NCBI GenBank assembly: GCA_022451865.1
Contig: JAKUNM010000006.1
Coordinates: 1 to 41,344, forward strand
Direction of reading: 5' to 3'
Source: Dehalococcoidia bacterium
GTDB taxonomy: Bacteria; Chloroflexota; Dehalococcoidia; UBA2979
DNA: 41,344 nt
The first letter of the stretch is position 1, and each line of letters opens with the position of its first letter. A model generated the notes under the pieces. That model did no database searches. It worked only from the letters and a program-made list of their open reading frames with translations, and was not told the DNA's origin. This document shows positions 19,401 through 26,293 of the stretch, one piece after another. The position numbers and the translations under genes are program-made.

Positions 19401-19580
19401 GAAATTATTCATGATTACAACTATGCACAAGTATTGACGTTAAATCTCTTAGGAAAAGGCATTTCGATGAAAGAAGTTCCAATTACGTACAACCATCGTA
19501 CGCAAGGACAATCTTTTATTAATACAAACTATCTTTGGCGAGTACCTCTTGGAATGGCCAGAGAAGTATTAAGTAAGTAA
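16440..19580 (+). CDS. Flippase-like membrane domain + alkaline-phosphatase-superfamily + GT2 glycosyltransferase fusion
   Basis: A 1046-residue protein with three modules. Residues about 1-330 form a multi-pass LPG_synthase_TM/AglD-like (UPF0104) domain with LANHALPIKAGEFIRPYLG and the family-typical TPGGIGIYEAS. About 345-545 adds more membrane segments. About 553-810 is a type I phosphodiesterase/phosphatase domain: metal-binding VIDGCR (D561), candidate nucleophile T597 in PARTVTAF, DQTGHSRG, and SDHGQGKG (D745, H746) with a later GHGH. About 823-1046 is a DPM1-like GT2 domain: PLAIVIPAYNES, VVDDGSNDNT and the DAD motif D909/D911. Known members of these families act on lipid-linked substrates at the membrane. 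My inference is a self-contained glycolipid enzyme that makes, moves or trims a polyprenyl-phosphate-linked group. The Shine-Dalgarno AAGAGGCGA supports the start. The next gene starts 23 bases later. Confidence 0.85.
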   Translation: MQTLFNFRQLRVDDTRMIPGPSIGIVRLSVALFISFTMIVFLFFYIDTDLFSNGIKELIQRPLLVGTIGLIYLSAFVLRTLAWQSLLSPTTKPKKMYLLAILHTALLANHALPIKAGEFIRPYLGNKSGIPSGEALVSTLLARLLDTAALLAIAAMLLPLTVGIDSSTPIIFPAILMLIATGILLWLRKTDFAPKQSQKINTIWISAQESLRTVSLNKIFIATCLTIPSWILEAAVVYGAAEALGFDLSIQGAITVTACTILFQIIHLTPGGIGIYEASMTLTLQLLGMPFSEAFTLAVLTHSLKFIYAFAIGLSPLGLLYITGIPSLGSLRGSKDDAKSASKFELIAARLWNVLNEGKPFTPVFSLGILFLLSLPNFFDANYWIHLGISLILLLPLVTMFYRFDFPLNLRAGLWLFLIPVFFITNSVDWVALTFVLSIYLFFTVIFWGSIYYHIRIGTKLTNFTRFWRLVVENPDPTSGNFLEQVPKLLILIFLTRFLTTDLSLNSVLTVEIYTLIITVAAILIHQWWFTWKPLEPVTPTRLINNKNGRISKRIILIVIDGCRLDRFHEAKTPFFDKLIAEGTVCTDMRTVYPARTVTAFSSMLTGAVPRNHGMTSNFVPSLGVKCESIFDVLTENNIENRLVGIAHLVDAFGEETVETVTALTPNEEIDPALIAQACKTMDEQNPEFLVLQTLSVDQTGHSRGSYYPEYLEKIEITDQLLEEFFSWCTEKGYLENTTVFITSDHGQGKGIGGHGHLTEPEKRVPFIAWGEGIQAGDKITETRSLLDVAPTVAYYLGVNPPENSVGQVLFTPTGPNNESNGPLAIVIPAYNESVTLPTLLTRIPTEIKEKSVIIVVDDGSNDNTAELAQKNGANHIVIHKTNQGLGAALRSGLAKAREINASAAIYIDADLEYDPQEIPLLLEPIQSGDAEYVLGSRFLGKRSGHPLWRSIGNRCFTVLLNIIAGRKISDGQTGFRAFSKNALEVAEIIHDYNYAQVLTLNLLGKGISMKEVPITYNHRTQGQSFINTNYLWRVPLGMAREVLSK

Positions 19581-19603
19581 ATAACAACTTGAAAGGAGTT
19601 GTA

Positions 19604-20809
19604 ATGAAAATTACTAAATCTTCGTGGCACATGAAAATTTTTACAATTTTATGTGTCGCACTGCTCAGCTTTGCAGCTGCATGTAGTGATGATGACGGAG
19701 AGGATCGCCCAGGAACTGTTTCCGTTATTGGAGCCAGTGGATCTGGATCGGCCTCTGGATCAGCATCTGGATCAGCATCTGCTTCAGCATCTGGTACATC
19801 TGGATCAGCATCTGGATCAGCATCTGGATCAGCATCTGCTTCACATGCACACGACCACGACCACGCAGCAATCGGTGGTTATGAACCAGCATCTGATGTT
19901 GTAAGTCACTCATTGGTAGTGGTAGATGTAGCAGAAATCAACGCACTGCTCGGTGCAGATAAAATTGATTTTGCAGCAGTAAAAGCGCTTTATGAAGATG
20001 GGAAAAATTCAGTTAAATCATCTGGAATTCGAACCATCGCAGGATTTGCACGTAGTGAACGTTCTGAGCGAATTTGGGACGATTATACTGCGTACTACAA
20101 CGACCAAACTTGGTTAGACACCTATGTAACCCATGCTATTGATGGCACTGGACCATTCGAAGGTGAAGCTGATGGAGTTCGAAAGCAAGGTGTTCAAAAA
20201 GGTATTCAAAACCAAATTATGATTGCCTGGGCACTTCATGAAGTTGTAGCTGCTGAAGAAAAGGTCGCTGCAGGAAATATTGATGTAAATAAAGGTGCTC
20301 CGCATAACTGGGATGAATGGTGGGCTTTCTACCATGGAGACAACGATGCAGCACCTAAAGGCTCGCCTTTTGCAACAGCTGATAAAAGAGGTGGGAATTT
20401 TGGAACAGGTTCTGCTGTGAACGATGCTTTATTGAAAGCAACGAACGAAGGACTTGAAGCAAGTAAGAGTGGAGATGCATCAGCTTTAGCTGCTGCAGCT
20501 GACGAAATACTACGACAAGTAACTATCACTTATGTTCAAGCAACCATCCGTTACGGAAGTAAAATGCAAGCTGATCTTGAAGCTGGAGATGATGCAAAAG
20601 CTCGTATCCATCAAGCTGAAGGTTGGGCTTTCTTCCGTGTCATTGAGCCTCTCGTAGCTAAGGCAAATGCCTCCAGTGCGAAAGATCTTAATGCCATCTA
20701 CAACTTAGAAAACCAACCTTCTAAGTCAGCAGATAAGGTACTTAGTGCCATAGAAGCTGCATATAGTGGTTTGAACATCACTAAAGCAGAAGTAGGAACT
20801 TTACAATAA
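19604..20809 (+). CDS. Lipoprotein with Ser/Gly/Ala linker, His cluster and Fea1-like (iron assimilation) domain
   Basis: A roughly 401-residue exported protein. The ATG at 19604 follows AAAGGAGTT; a TTG at 19589 extends the frame but lies before that site. Residues 10-27 form a lipoprotein signal peptide ending LLSFAAAC, so C27 would be lipidated. Residues about 44-80 are a Ser-Ala-Ser-Gly repeat linker, followed by HAHDHDH (81-87), a likely metal-binding cluster. The globular part resembles the low-iron-inducible periplasmic protein Fea1/H43 of green algae: VDVAEINALLG, VKALYEDGKNSVKSSG, the aromatic/acidic GAPHNWDEWWAFYHG segment, and ADKRGGNFGTGS. This family recognition is from memory. 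Fea1 proteins assist iron uptake, and a ferric ABC transporter lies 4-9 kb away. The role here is inferred. Confidence 0.65.
   Translation: MKITKSSWHMKIFTILCVALLSFAAACSDDDGEDRPGTVSVIGASGSGSASGSASGSASASASGTSGSASGSASGSASASHAHDHDHAAIGGYEPASDVVSHSLVVVDVAEINALLGADKIDFAAVKALYEDGKNSVKSSGIRTIAGFARSERSERIWDDYTAYYNDQTWLDTYVTHAIDGTGPFEGEADGVRKQGVQKGIQNQIMIAWALHEVVAAEEKVAAGNIDVNKGAPHNWDEWWAFYHGDNDAAPKGSPFATADKRGGNFGTGSAVNDALLKATNEGLEASKSGDASALAAAADEILRQVTITYVQATIRYGSKMQADLEAGDDAKARIHQAEGWAFFRVIEPLVAKANASSAKDLNAIYNLENQPSKSADKVLSAIEAAYSGLNITKAEVGTLQ
19739..19841 (+). repeat. In-frame tandem repeat encoding a Ser/Gly/Ala linker
   Basis: About eight copies of a 12-base unit close to GGATCAGCATCT, with some copies diverged to GCTTCAGCATCT and GGTACATCTGGA. 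It is wholly within the lipoprotein gene, and each unit adds four residues (Gly/Ala-Ser-Ala-Ser). Copy-number change by slippage would lengthen or shorten the linker without breaking the frame. Confidence 0.85.
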
Positions 20810-20823
20810 TAAAGTTTCATTAG

Positions 20824-20853
20824 TTCTAGGGGGACGATATCGTCCCCCTAGAA
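20824..20853 (+). terminator. Perfect 30-bp palindrome after the Fea1-like gene
   Basis: The arms (20824-20838 and 20839-20853) are exactly complementary over 15 bases with no spacer, including a run of five G and five C. In RNA this gives a very stable GC-rich hairpin 14 bases after the lipoprotein stop. There is no T-tract, so it may act as a factor-dependent terminator or as an mRNA 3'-end stabilizer; as DNA it could be an operator. It ends only eight bases before an ATG of the next gene. Confidence 0.5.
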
Positions 20854-20861
20854 TCATATAA

Positions 20862-21659
20862 ATGGAAAATAAAATGACAAAAATAACGATCGCAGGATAT
20901 GGTTCAGTAGGTCATTATGTGGCAAAAATATTTGATGATTACAACCCTGTTATATATGACCCTCCACTTGGTTATAACGAACCGAACGATTTAATTGATA
21001 CTGATTTTGTAATTGTATGTGTCCCTACAGCACGTCTTCTTTCAGGTGCGTGTGATACATCAATTGTTGAAGAAATAGTCAGGCTTGCAGATCCAAATGA
21101 TGCGATTATTTGCCATAGCACAATTAGTGTAGGGACAACCGATAGATTAATTAAAGAAACAGGAAAACCATTAGTTTTTATGCCAGAATATGCTGGAGAA
21201 TCTGAAATACACCCTCTGAGAAATCCTGACAACCGTGAATTCTTAATATATGGAGGTTATGGACCTGCGGTTTCAAAAGTACAATCCCTCTACGAAAACG
21301 TATATACCAATAACAACATCCAGCACTTCCCTACAGAACCAAAAACTGCAGAAATTGTGAAATACATGGAGAATGCTTTTTTGGCAACAAAAGTCGCCTT
21401 CTGTAATGAATTCTATGATCTCTGTGAAGCAACTGATGTTGATTATGAAGAAGTAAAATCACTTTGGCTTCAAGATAACCGAATCAATCAAAGTCATACT
21501 ATCGTTACAAAAGAACGCGGATTTGGCGGACAATGTCTACCTAAAGATTTAGCTGCTATTTGTAATACTGCACGAAATATTGGCTCCCCTATGCACATAC
21601 TGGAAGCGGTGGAAGAGGCAAACAATCATCATCGACAAAAAGCACAAGGTAAAATTTAG
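20862..21659 (+). CDS. Short UDP-glucose/GDP-mannose dehydrogenase-like protein lacking the C-terminal domain
   Basis: A 265-residue protein (261 if the ATG at 20874 is used, which has a slightly better GGAAAA site). The NAD-binding Rossmann motif AGYGSVGHYV is at 11-20, with VCVPTA and HSTISVGTTDRL following. The middle helical domain has VKYMENAFLATKVAFCNEFY and the catalytic GFGGQCLPKD with C225, K228 and D229. Ordinary family members are about 400-450 residues and close with a nucleotide-sugar-binding C-terminal domain, which is absent: the chain stops about 35 residues after the catalytic Cys. It may be a distinct short subfamily, may use a different substrate, or may have lost activity. 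It is directly abutted by the next gene and lies among envelope-glycan genes. Confidence 0.75.
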   Translation: MENKMTKITIAGYGSVGHYVAKIFDDYNPVIYDPPLGYNEPNDLIDTDFVIVCVPTARLLSGACDTSIVEEIVRLADPNDAIICHSTISVGTTDRLIKETGKPLVFMPEYAGESEIHPLRNPDNREFLIYGGYGPAVSKVQSLYENVYTNNNIQHFPTEPKTAEIVKYMENAFLATKVAFCNEFYDLCEATDVDYEEVKSLWLQDNRINQSHTIVTKERGFGGQCLPKDLAAICNTARNIGSPMHILEAVEEANNHHRQKAQGKI

Positions 21660-22157
21660 ATGAATCATCTGAAATTGCGGATTCGAAGCTTGCAACCGGA
21701 ATTATGTGAATGCAAACAACACGGTTGGGTTACGCTACATCCTGTCGATCATGACAAACATATTCGTTTGATTATACAAAAAGATTTAATAGATTTTTTG
21801 GACTTTGAAAATGATACAATTCTGAACCACACAGCTTATCTTTTATCTGGATTTCTAGAACTTTACCATGCAATCGGCTGCGAACCTGTAGCAATGCTCA
21901 TTCATAAAAGAGGGATCAAGGCTGACATTAGACTACGCTTTTCAAATGGACATACACAAACAGACATTGCCTGTGACACCCTCATGGCATTATTAGTTGC
22001 GAATGAATGCCAGTTGCCAATTCTATTAACAACCGAAAAAACGTCATTATTAAGCAAGATGAAAGAAAATGCCATTACGCCAATACCAGATATTTTCCAT
22101 GATACATTAATAGAACTTAGACTAATGTCAGACACTAACCAAAACAGTTGCAGTTAG
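21660..22157 (+). CDS. Possible DUF151/bifunctional-nuclease-like protein
   Basis: A 165-residue soluble protein whose ATG directly follows the stop of the preceding gene, implying translational coupling. The central and C-terminal part (about 55-125) resembles the DUF151 (bifunctional nuclease) fold: HTAYLLSGFLELYHAIGC, a VAMLIHKRGIKADIRLRFSNG hairpin, DIACDTLMALLVANECQLPI, then ILLTTE. This parallels the family order of helix, V.I....G.F.A.L.L...G, DARPSDAIALAL, PI.V. The similarity is distant and was judged by eye. The first 50 residues hold three cysteine/histidine residues (CECKQH) in a short cluster. The function in this context is unknown. It converges on the next gene with a four-base overlap. 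Confidence 0.5.
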   Translation: MNHLKLRIRSLQPELCECKQHGWVTLHPVDHDKHIRLIIQKDLIDFLDFENDTILNHTAYLLSGFLELYHAIGCEPVAMLIHKRGIKADIRLRFSNGHTQTDIACDTLMALLVANECQLPILLTTEKTSLLSKMKENAITPIPDIFHDTLIELRLMSDTNQNSCS

Positions 22158-23539
22158 TTAATAATAGTTTTTGATCTGAATGCTATTAAAACTGCTAAGA
22201 TTCCAAATGCAATCCAAATCAATGTTAAAACCCACGTCATTGAATTCCAAGATGTGTATAGAGGAAAAAAATTATTAGTAAATTGAAAAACAGGTGAACT
22301 CATCTCAAAAGGGTCAACTGCAATTACAATCTGTCGAGAATGTCCTGCCATAGCAAGAACTATAGTAATCATCACTGAGTAAATTCCACTAATAATCAAA
22401 GGTAATCTAAATCGAGAATAGACATTAATGACAAAAAAACTTAATGGAATCGTCAGTAATGGAAATATTGTCATTAATGTCCTTCCAGAGAACCACCAAC
22501 CCATCATGGTTATAGCCACAAAAGTAGCCATCAATATTTGCATTATAATTAAACTAAAAACAAGGCGATGCAGAGCATTCCCACGTATCGTAAGAGCTAA
22601 TCCAGGAATTACAAAGAGAAGAATCGGAGCCCACCTTGCAATCCCAAAATGTCTGTCAATAAATAACCCCCACAACCTATAGAATCTATCGAAAAAATTG
22701 ACATGTCGTTCCACGATTGAGACGGTAGAATCACCAGCATAAACGAGATTTACATAGTACGGAGTCAAAGAATCATATGCAGCAAGATGAAAGAGAATAT
22801 ATGTAAAGGCAAACAATAATCCAACCACTATAAGTAATATTCGCGCAATTGAAGTACATTTCCATAGAGTGTACAAACCAACAAGTGCTGCTAAGGGAAC
22901 ATATTTTACAGCAAGCCAAGGCAGTGTAGATATACAAATTAATACTGCAAAAGCACGTACAACGTGTACTCGATCACATTTCACAAGAAATAGTAATGAC
23001 AATACAAGAAAAAATGCAGCAGGTATTTCAGGATATATTTCAGAAGAGTAGATAAATGCTGAAGCACTGAGAGCAATAATTATCGTTACCAACCAAACAA
23101 ATAGCGGTTTCAACGGCATCAATTTCAATGTCAGAAGGTAAGATAAAACCCAAGTAGAAGCTGATAATAAAACCATTTGAATTTGCGTCCCGATAAGACC
23201 GCCCATAAGAAAACCAGGAATTAATAATATAGTTAGACCAATATTATGTGGGCTGACAAGTCTTCCATCTTCCAGAGGAACAGATTGTGTCCAAAGTCCA
23301 TCAGGATGATCAAAAAAAGAACGATAAGAGTGGTCTTGATATTGAGCCCGCAAATCAATATTACTGTCTTGAATAAGACTTTGCGTTGTAATCAAATAAA
23401 ACGGTTCATCAGCTGTAATTGATGCCCCTCGTGTTGCCCTAATATCAATAGAAAAAAAATATACTGAAATTAAAACTACAAACAGTGCTAAAGAACCCAA
23501 TATCTCTGGACGTTTTAAGATTTGGATATTTAGAGACAA
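22154..23539 (-). CDS. Polytopic GT-C type glycosyltransferase (PMT/ArnT-like)
   Basis: A roughly 461-residue membrane protein with about ten hydrophobic segments. After the first segment an extracytoplasmic loop carries ITADEPFYL, the acidic motif expected of GT-C enzymes that take sugars from polyprenyl phosphates, and later EIYPEIPAAFF. This fits the dolichyl-phosphate-mannose/ArnT-like group, but the donor and acceptor are unknown. The frame can be extended to a TTG at 23557. An in-frame TTG at 23537-23539 has GGAGA six bases upstream and opens directly into the first membrane segment, so it is preferred. The GT2 domain of the fusion protein 3 kb away could make its lipid-linked donor (inference). 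Confidence 0.68.
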   Translation of the reverse strand: MSLNIQILKRPEILGSLALFVVLISVYFFSIDIRATRGASITADEPFYLITTQSLIQDSNIDLRAQYQDHSYRSFFDHPDGLWTQSVPLEDGRLVSPHNIGLTILLIPGFLMGGLIGTQIQMVLLSASTWVLSYLLTLKLMPLKPLFVWLVTIIIALSASAFIYSSEIYPEIPAAFFLVLSLLFLVKCDRVHVVRAFAVLICISTLPWLAVKYVPLAALVGLYTLWKCTSIARILLIVVGLLFAFTYILFHLAAYDSLTPYYVNLVYAGDSTVSIVERHVNFFDRFYRLWGLFIDRHFGIARWAPILLFVIPGLALTIRGNALHRLVFSLIIMQILMATFVAITMMGWWFSGRTLMTIFPLLTIPLSFFVINVYSRFRLPLIISGIYSVMITIVLAMAGHSRQIVIAVDPFEMSSPVFQFTNNFFPLYTSWNSMTWVLTLIWIAFGILAVLIAFRSKTIIN

Positions 23540-23573
23540 AAAAATTCTCCAATACAAATATATCTAAGTATCA

Positions 23574-24146
23574 TTATGCAAAGTTGTACCAATTTACTAT
23601 CGGCTGACGGCGTTGAGGTTCAGTATTCAGATCTTTTTTTCCATACCCCATATAAATGAACCCGACAATGCGTTCAGTGTTTTCCAATCCTAAAAAATTG
23701 AATACACCTTTTTCATAAACTAATTTCCCTGTGCTCCATTTTGTATTTAATTCTTCTGCATGTGCTGCAAGAAGTAAATTTTGAATAGCACAAGCACAGG
23801 CAGCATAATCTTCGAGAATACGATCAGAGTCATCGTCATGATTTGAAAATTGAGTCACTATTATCATCAAAGGAGAACGATAAAATTTCCTCTCAATAAC
23901 AGCGATTTCCTTAGTAATATCTTCCTGAGCATACCCCTTAACACGGTAATCATCTTGAATAGCAAGCAATAATTGCTCACGTGCTTTCCCTGCAATTACG
24001 TGAAATCGCCAAGGCTCAGTACGTCGATGGTTAGGCGCCCAAGTTGCGGCTTCAATTATTTTCGAAATTAAATCTTTAGACGGTATTTTTTCAACATCCC
24101 ACTCTGTTGCAGTCCTACGATACTTTAGTGCGCTTAGTACATCCAT
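23574..24146 (-). CDS. Nitroreductase family protein (YdjA-like)
   Basis: A 190-residue FMN-dependent oxidoreductase. The N-terminal KYRRTATEWDVEKIP and the FMN-binding AATWAPNHRRTEPWRFHVI (about 33-51) are the nitroreductase signature. AACACAIQNLLLAAHAEELNTKWSTG (helix over the flavin) and IVGFIYMGYGKK near the end match the short, single-domain YdjA/TdsD-type group. The enzyme would reduce a nitro, quinone or other electrophilic compound with NAD(P)H; the natural substrate is unknown. The ATG has an AAGGAT site nine bases upstream. It sits 27 bases after the VOC gene on the same strand and may share its transcript. Confidence 0.83.
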   Translation of the reverse strand: MDVLSALKYRRTATEWDVEKIPSKDLISKIIEAATWAPNHRRTEPWRFHVIAGKAREQLLLAIQDDYRVKGYAQEDITKEIAVIERKFYRSPLMIIVTQFSNHDDDSDRILEDYAACACAIQNLLLAAHAEELNTKWSTGKLVYEKGVFNFLGLENTERIVGFIYMGYGKKDLNTEPQRRQPIVNWYNFA

Positions 24147-24173
24147 CTAAGATCCTTAATCTAAATAATCAGG

Positions 24174-24608
24174 TTAATCTTCACGGAAAGGAACAATTTC
24201 TGTAAGAACGCCACCTACACTACTTGGGTGAAAAAATGCAGCTGTAGGACGACCATCGGCAGTAGCCGATAATTCAATTTGCCGCATACCTTGTGCACGT
24301 AATCGTTCAACTTCTTCGTTTACATCCCTTGCCGCAAAGCAAATATGATGTAATCCTGGTCCATTTTTTGCCAAATATTTTGCAGTCCCGCTAGTAGCAT
24401 CTTCAGCAGGAATAAGAACTTCTATCTGTGTCTCACCTTTTGCAATTTGGAAAAAATAATTAAATGTTTGTTCTGGTGCAAAAAAACTACCATCGGGCCA
24501 ATTGGATTTTTTCTCATCAATATCCAATCCTAATTGGTCTCCCAAAATAGTTTTTGCTTCATCAATTGTGTAAGCTACAAGCCCCACATGATCTAATCTT
24601 ACAAACAT
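24174..24608 (-). CDS. VOC family protein, methylmalonyl-CoA epimerase-like
   Basis: A 144-residue glyoxalase-fold protein. Expected metal ligands are H7 (LDHVGL), Q61 (ETQIEVL), H87/H88 (GLHHICFA) and E137 (LTEIVPF), the H-Q-H-E set of methylmalonyl-CoA epimerase, which interconverts the methylmalonyl-CoA stereoisomers in propionate metabolism. The family call is firm, but the specific epimerase call is moderate because no mutase or propionyl-CoA carboxylase genes are nearby. The ATG at 24608 is preceded by GGAGGG at ideal spacing; a longer frame from a TTG at 24620 would place that site inside the gene. It lies between the iron transporter permease and the nitroreductase on the same strand. 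Confidence 0.78.
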   Translation of the reverse strand: MFVRLDHVGLVAYTIDEAKTILGDQLGLDIDEKKSNWPDGSFFAPEQTFNYFFQIAKGETQIEVLIPAEDATSGTAKYLAKNGPGLHHICFAARDVNEEVERLRAQGMRQIELSATADGRPTAAFFHPSSVGGVLTEIVPFRED

Positions 24609-24640
24609 TGCACCCTCCAAATTTAATAATTACTTTGGTA

Positions 24641-26293
24641 CTAACGTAAGTGAATTGCATTACGAATAACAACTAACCAAGTCAACACTGCTGACAAAAT
24701 AACCAATAACAATGATGCCACTCCTGCATCAGCCAAAAATCCTGCTTCATTAAGAGCCCAAATATGAGTGGCCAGTGTCTTAAATCCTATTGGTGAGGCA
24801 AGTAATGTAGCAGGAAGTTCTTTCATAGTTGAGAGCATCACCAAACCTCCACCTGCTGCCAAAGCAGGTAACATTTGAGGAAGTTCAATTTTTATCAATA
24901 ATAGCAATCGACCGGTACCAAGAGTACGTGCTACCTCACTGAGACGATTGTCAAGATTTAAAACTCCAACTTGAGCTGTTCGATATGCCTGTGCACCAAA
25001 ATGGATAATATATGCAAGTAGTAATATCGGTAATGTTTGATAGAGAAAATAGAACCCTGTGACATTGATAGATAGAAAAACTATTGATAATGCAACCACT
25101 AAACCAGGTAAAGCGAAGCCTGACACGATTATCGCATTAATGGGAGTAATTAAAATACTGCGAAAACGTGTCACAAGAAAAGCAATTGGCAGTACTAAAA
25201 GTACAGTGGTTAAAGCTGCAGAAACGCTCATAACTACAGTATTAACTGTAGGTAAAGCAAGTGTCATCAAATCTGAAGTAGTCGCAAACCCAGCAGTTTG
25301 ATTAATGAAACCTCTATATGCCCACCAAAAAAGAATAATAATTGGTGAAAATAATCCCGCGCCAAGTGCAATTACTATTGTAAACAACGCCATTGGTTGC
25401 CAACGTCCTAATTTAAGTTTAGTAGGACGAATAGAAGGATTGTCATTTACCAAATTTAATTCCTTACTGGAAAATCTTTCACCTAAAACAATTAACAATG
25501 CTACAAGTCCTAAAACCAAACCTAACGCCAAGGACAATTCAGTATCAGCCAAGCGTGTATTGAATATTCTAGTTGTCAGTGTAGAATATCCCATCAGTTG
25601 AACTACGCCGAAATCACTCACTACATACAAAAAAATCAATAGCGTCCCTGCACGTATAGTAGGAAAAATTTGAGGTAAAGTTACACGTTTAAAAGTGGCA
25701 AATGAGTTATAACCCAATAAACGAGCTGCTTCTTCAGTTGAAGATGGCAGTGTAGAAAACCGAGCAGCTACTGGTAAATACACATAAGGAAACGTTATAA
25801 AAGTTAATACTAAAAAAGAACCAATATAGCCATCAAGTCTATGAAATTGCTCAATACCAAGTGGTAAAAATATAAACTCAAAAAAACCACCTGGCGAGTA
25901 AGCAGAAATTAGAGTGGTACCAACGACAAACGAGGGGAAAACCAAAGGTAACGGACACAAAATCCGCCATAATGACCCCCAGTGTACATCAGTACGAATA
26001 GTAATCCATGCCAACAATACACCAATGAAAGAAGCAGCAATTGAAACAGTAAATGCTAAATAGAGAGTTTTCATTAAAGGGTAGAAAGTTAATTTGGAAA
26101 AGAAAATATTCGCCAGATCATTAATATTGACTATATTACGCACTGCCAAATAAAAAAATGGAACGGCAAACAACAGGGCAACAACAATAGACACTAGAAG
26201 TAAAAGAACAGGTGTTTTTTCTTTTACCTCTAGTGCACTAAATGAATTCTTATCTTCACTATCAGATCGACTAAATATCGAATCCTGCCTCAC
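24641..26293 (-). CDS. fbpB: Ferric iron ABC transporter permease (FbpB-type, two permease domains)
   Basis: A 550-residue membrane protein with about 12 segments and two BPD-type permease halves. EAA loops that dock the ATPase are visible in each half: STEEAARLLGYNSFATFKRV (about 180-199) and RLSEVARTLGTGRLLLLIKI (about 458-477). A fused double permease is typical of FbpB/FutB/AfuB iron importers. The start is GTG at 26291-26293 with TGGAG upstream. The coding region overlaps the end of the binding-protein gene by 23 bases, so translation is probably coupled. It is the last gene of the iron operon; the VOC gene starts 33 bases beyond its stop. Confidence 0.88.
   Translation of the reverse strand: MRQDSIFSRSDSEDKNSFSALEVKEKTPVLLLLVSIVVALLFAVPFFYLAVRNIVNINDLANIFFSKLTFYPLMKTLYLAFTVSIAASFIGVLLAWITIRTDVHWGSLWRILCPLPLVFPSFVVGTTLISAYSPGGFFEFIFLPLGIEQFHRLDGYIGSFLVLTFITFPYVYLPVAARFSTLPSSTEEAARLLGYNSFATFKRVTLPQIFPTIRAGTLLIFLYVVSDFGVVQLMGYSTLTTRIFNTRLADTELSLALGLVLGLVALLIVLGERFSSKELNLVNDNPSIRPTKLKLGRWQPMALFTIVIALGAGLFSPIIILFWWAYRGFINQTAGFATTSDLMTLALPTVNTVVMSVSAALTTVLLVLPIAFLVTRFRSILITPINAIIVSGFALPGLVVALSIVFLSINVTGFYFLYQTLPILLLAYIIHFGAQAYRTAQVGVLNLDNRLSEVARTLGTGRLLLLIKIELPQMLPALAAGGGLVMLSTMKELPATLLASPIGFKTLATHIWALNEAGFLADAGVASLLLVILSAVLTWLVVIRNAIHLR

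Noticed and set aside
19589-19603. Five-residue N-terminal extension of the Fea1-like lipoprotein from a TTG codon
   Set aside because: The strong AAAGGAGTT site lies inside this extension and points to the ATG at 19604.
19739-19841. CRISPR-like repeat array
   Set aside because: The units are contiguous 12-mers without unique spacers and are in frame within a coding region.
19653-19904. His/Gln-rich open frame overlapping the lipoprotein repeat, and its antisense counterpart
   Set aside because: Both are by-products of the 12-base repeat read in other frames; neither has a ribosome site or recognizable fold.
24609-24620. Upstream TTG start for the VOC protein
   Set aside because: GGAGGG overlaps it and is ideally spaced for the ATG at 24608.
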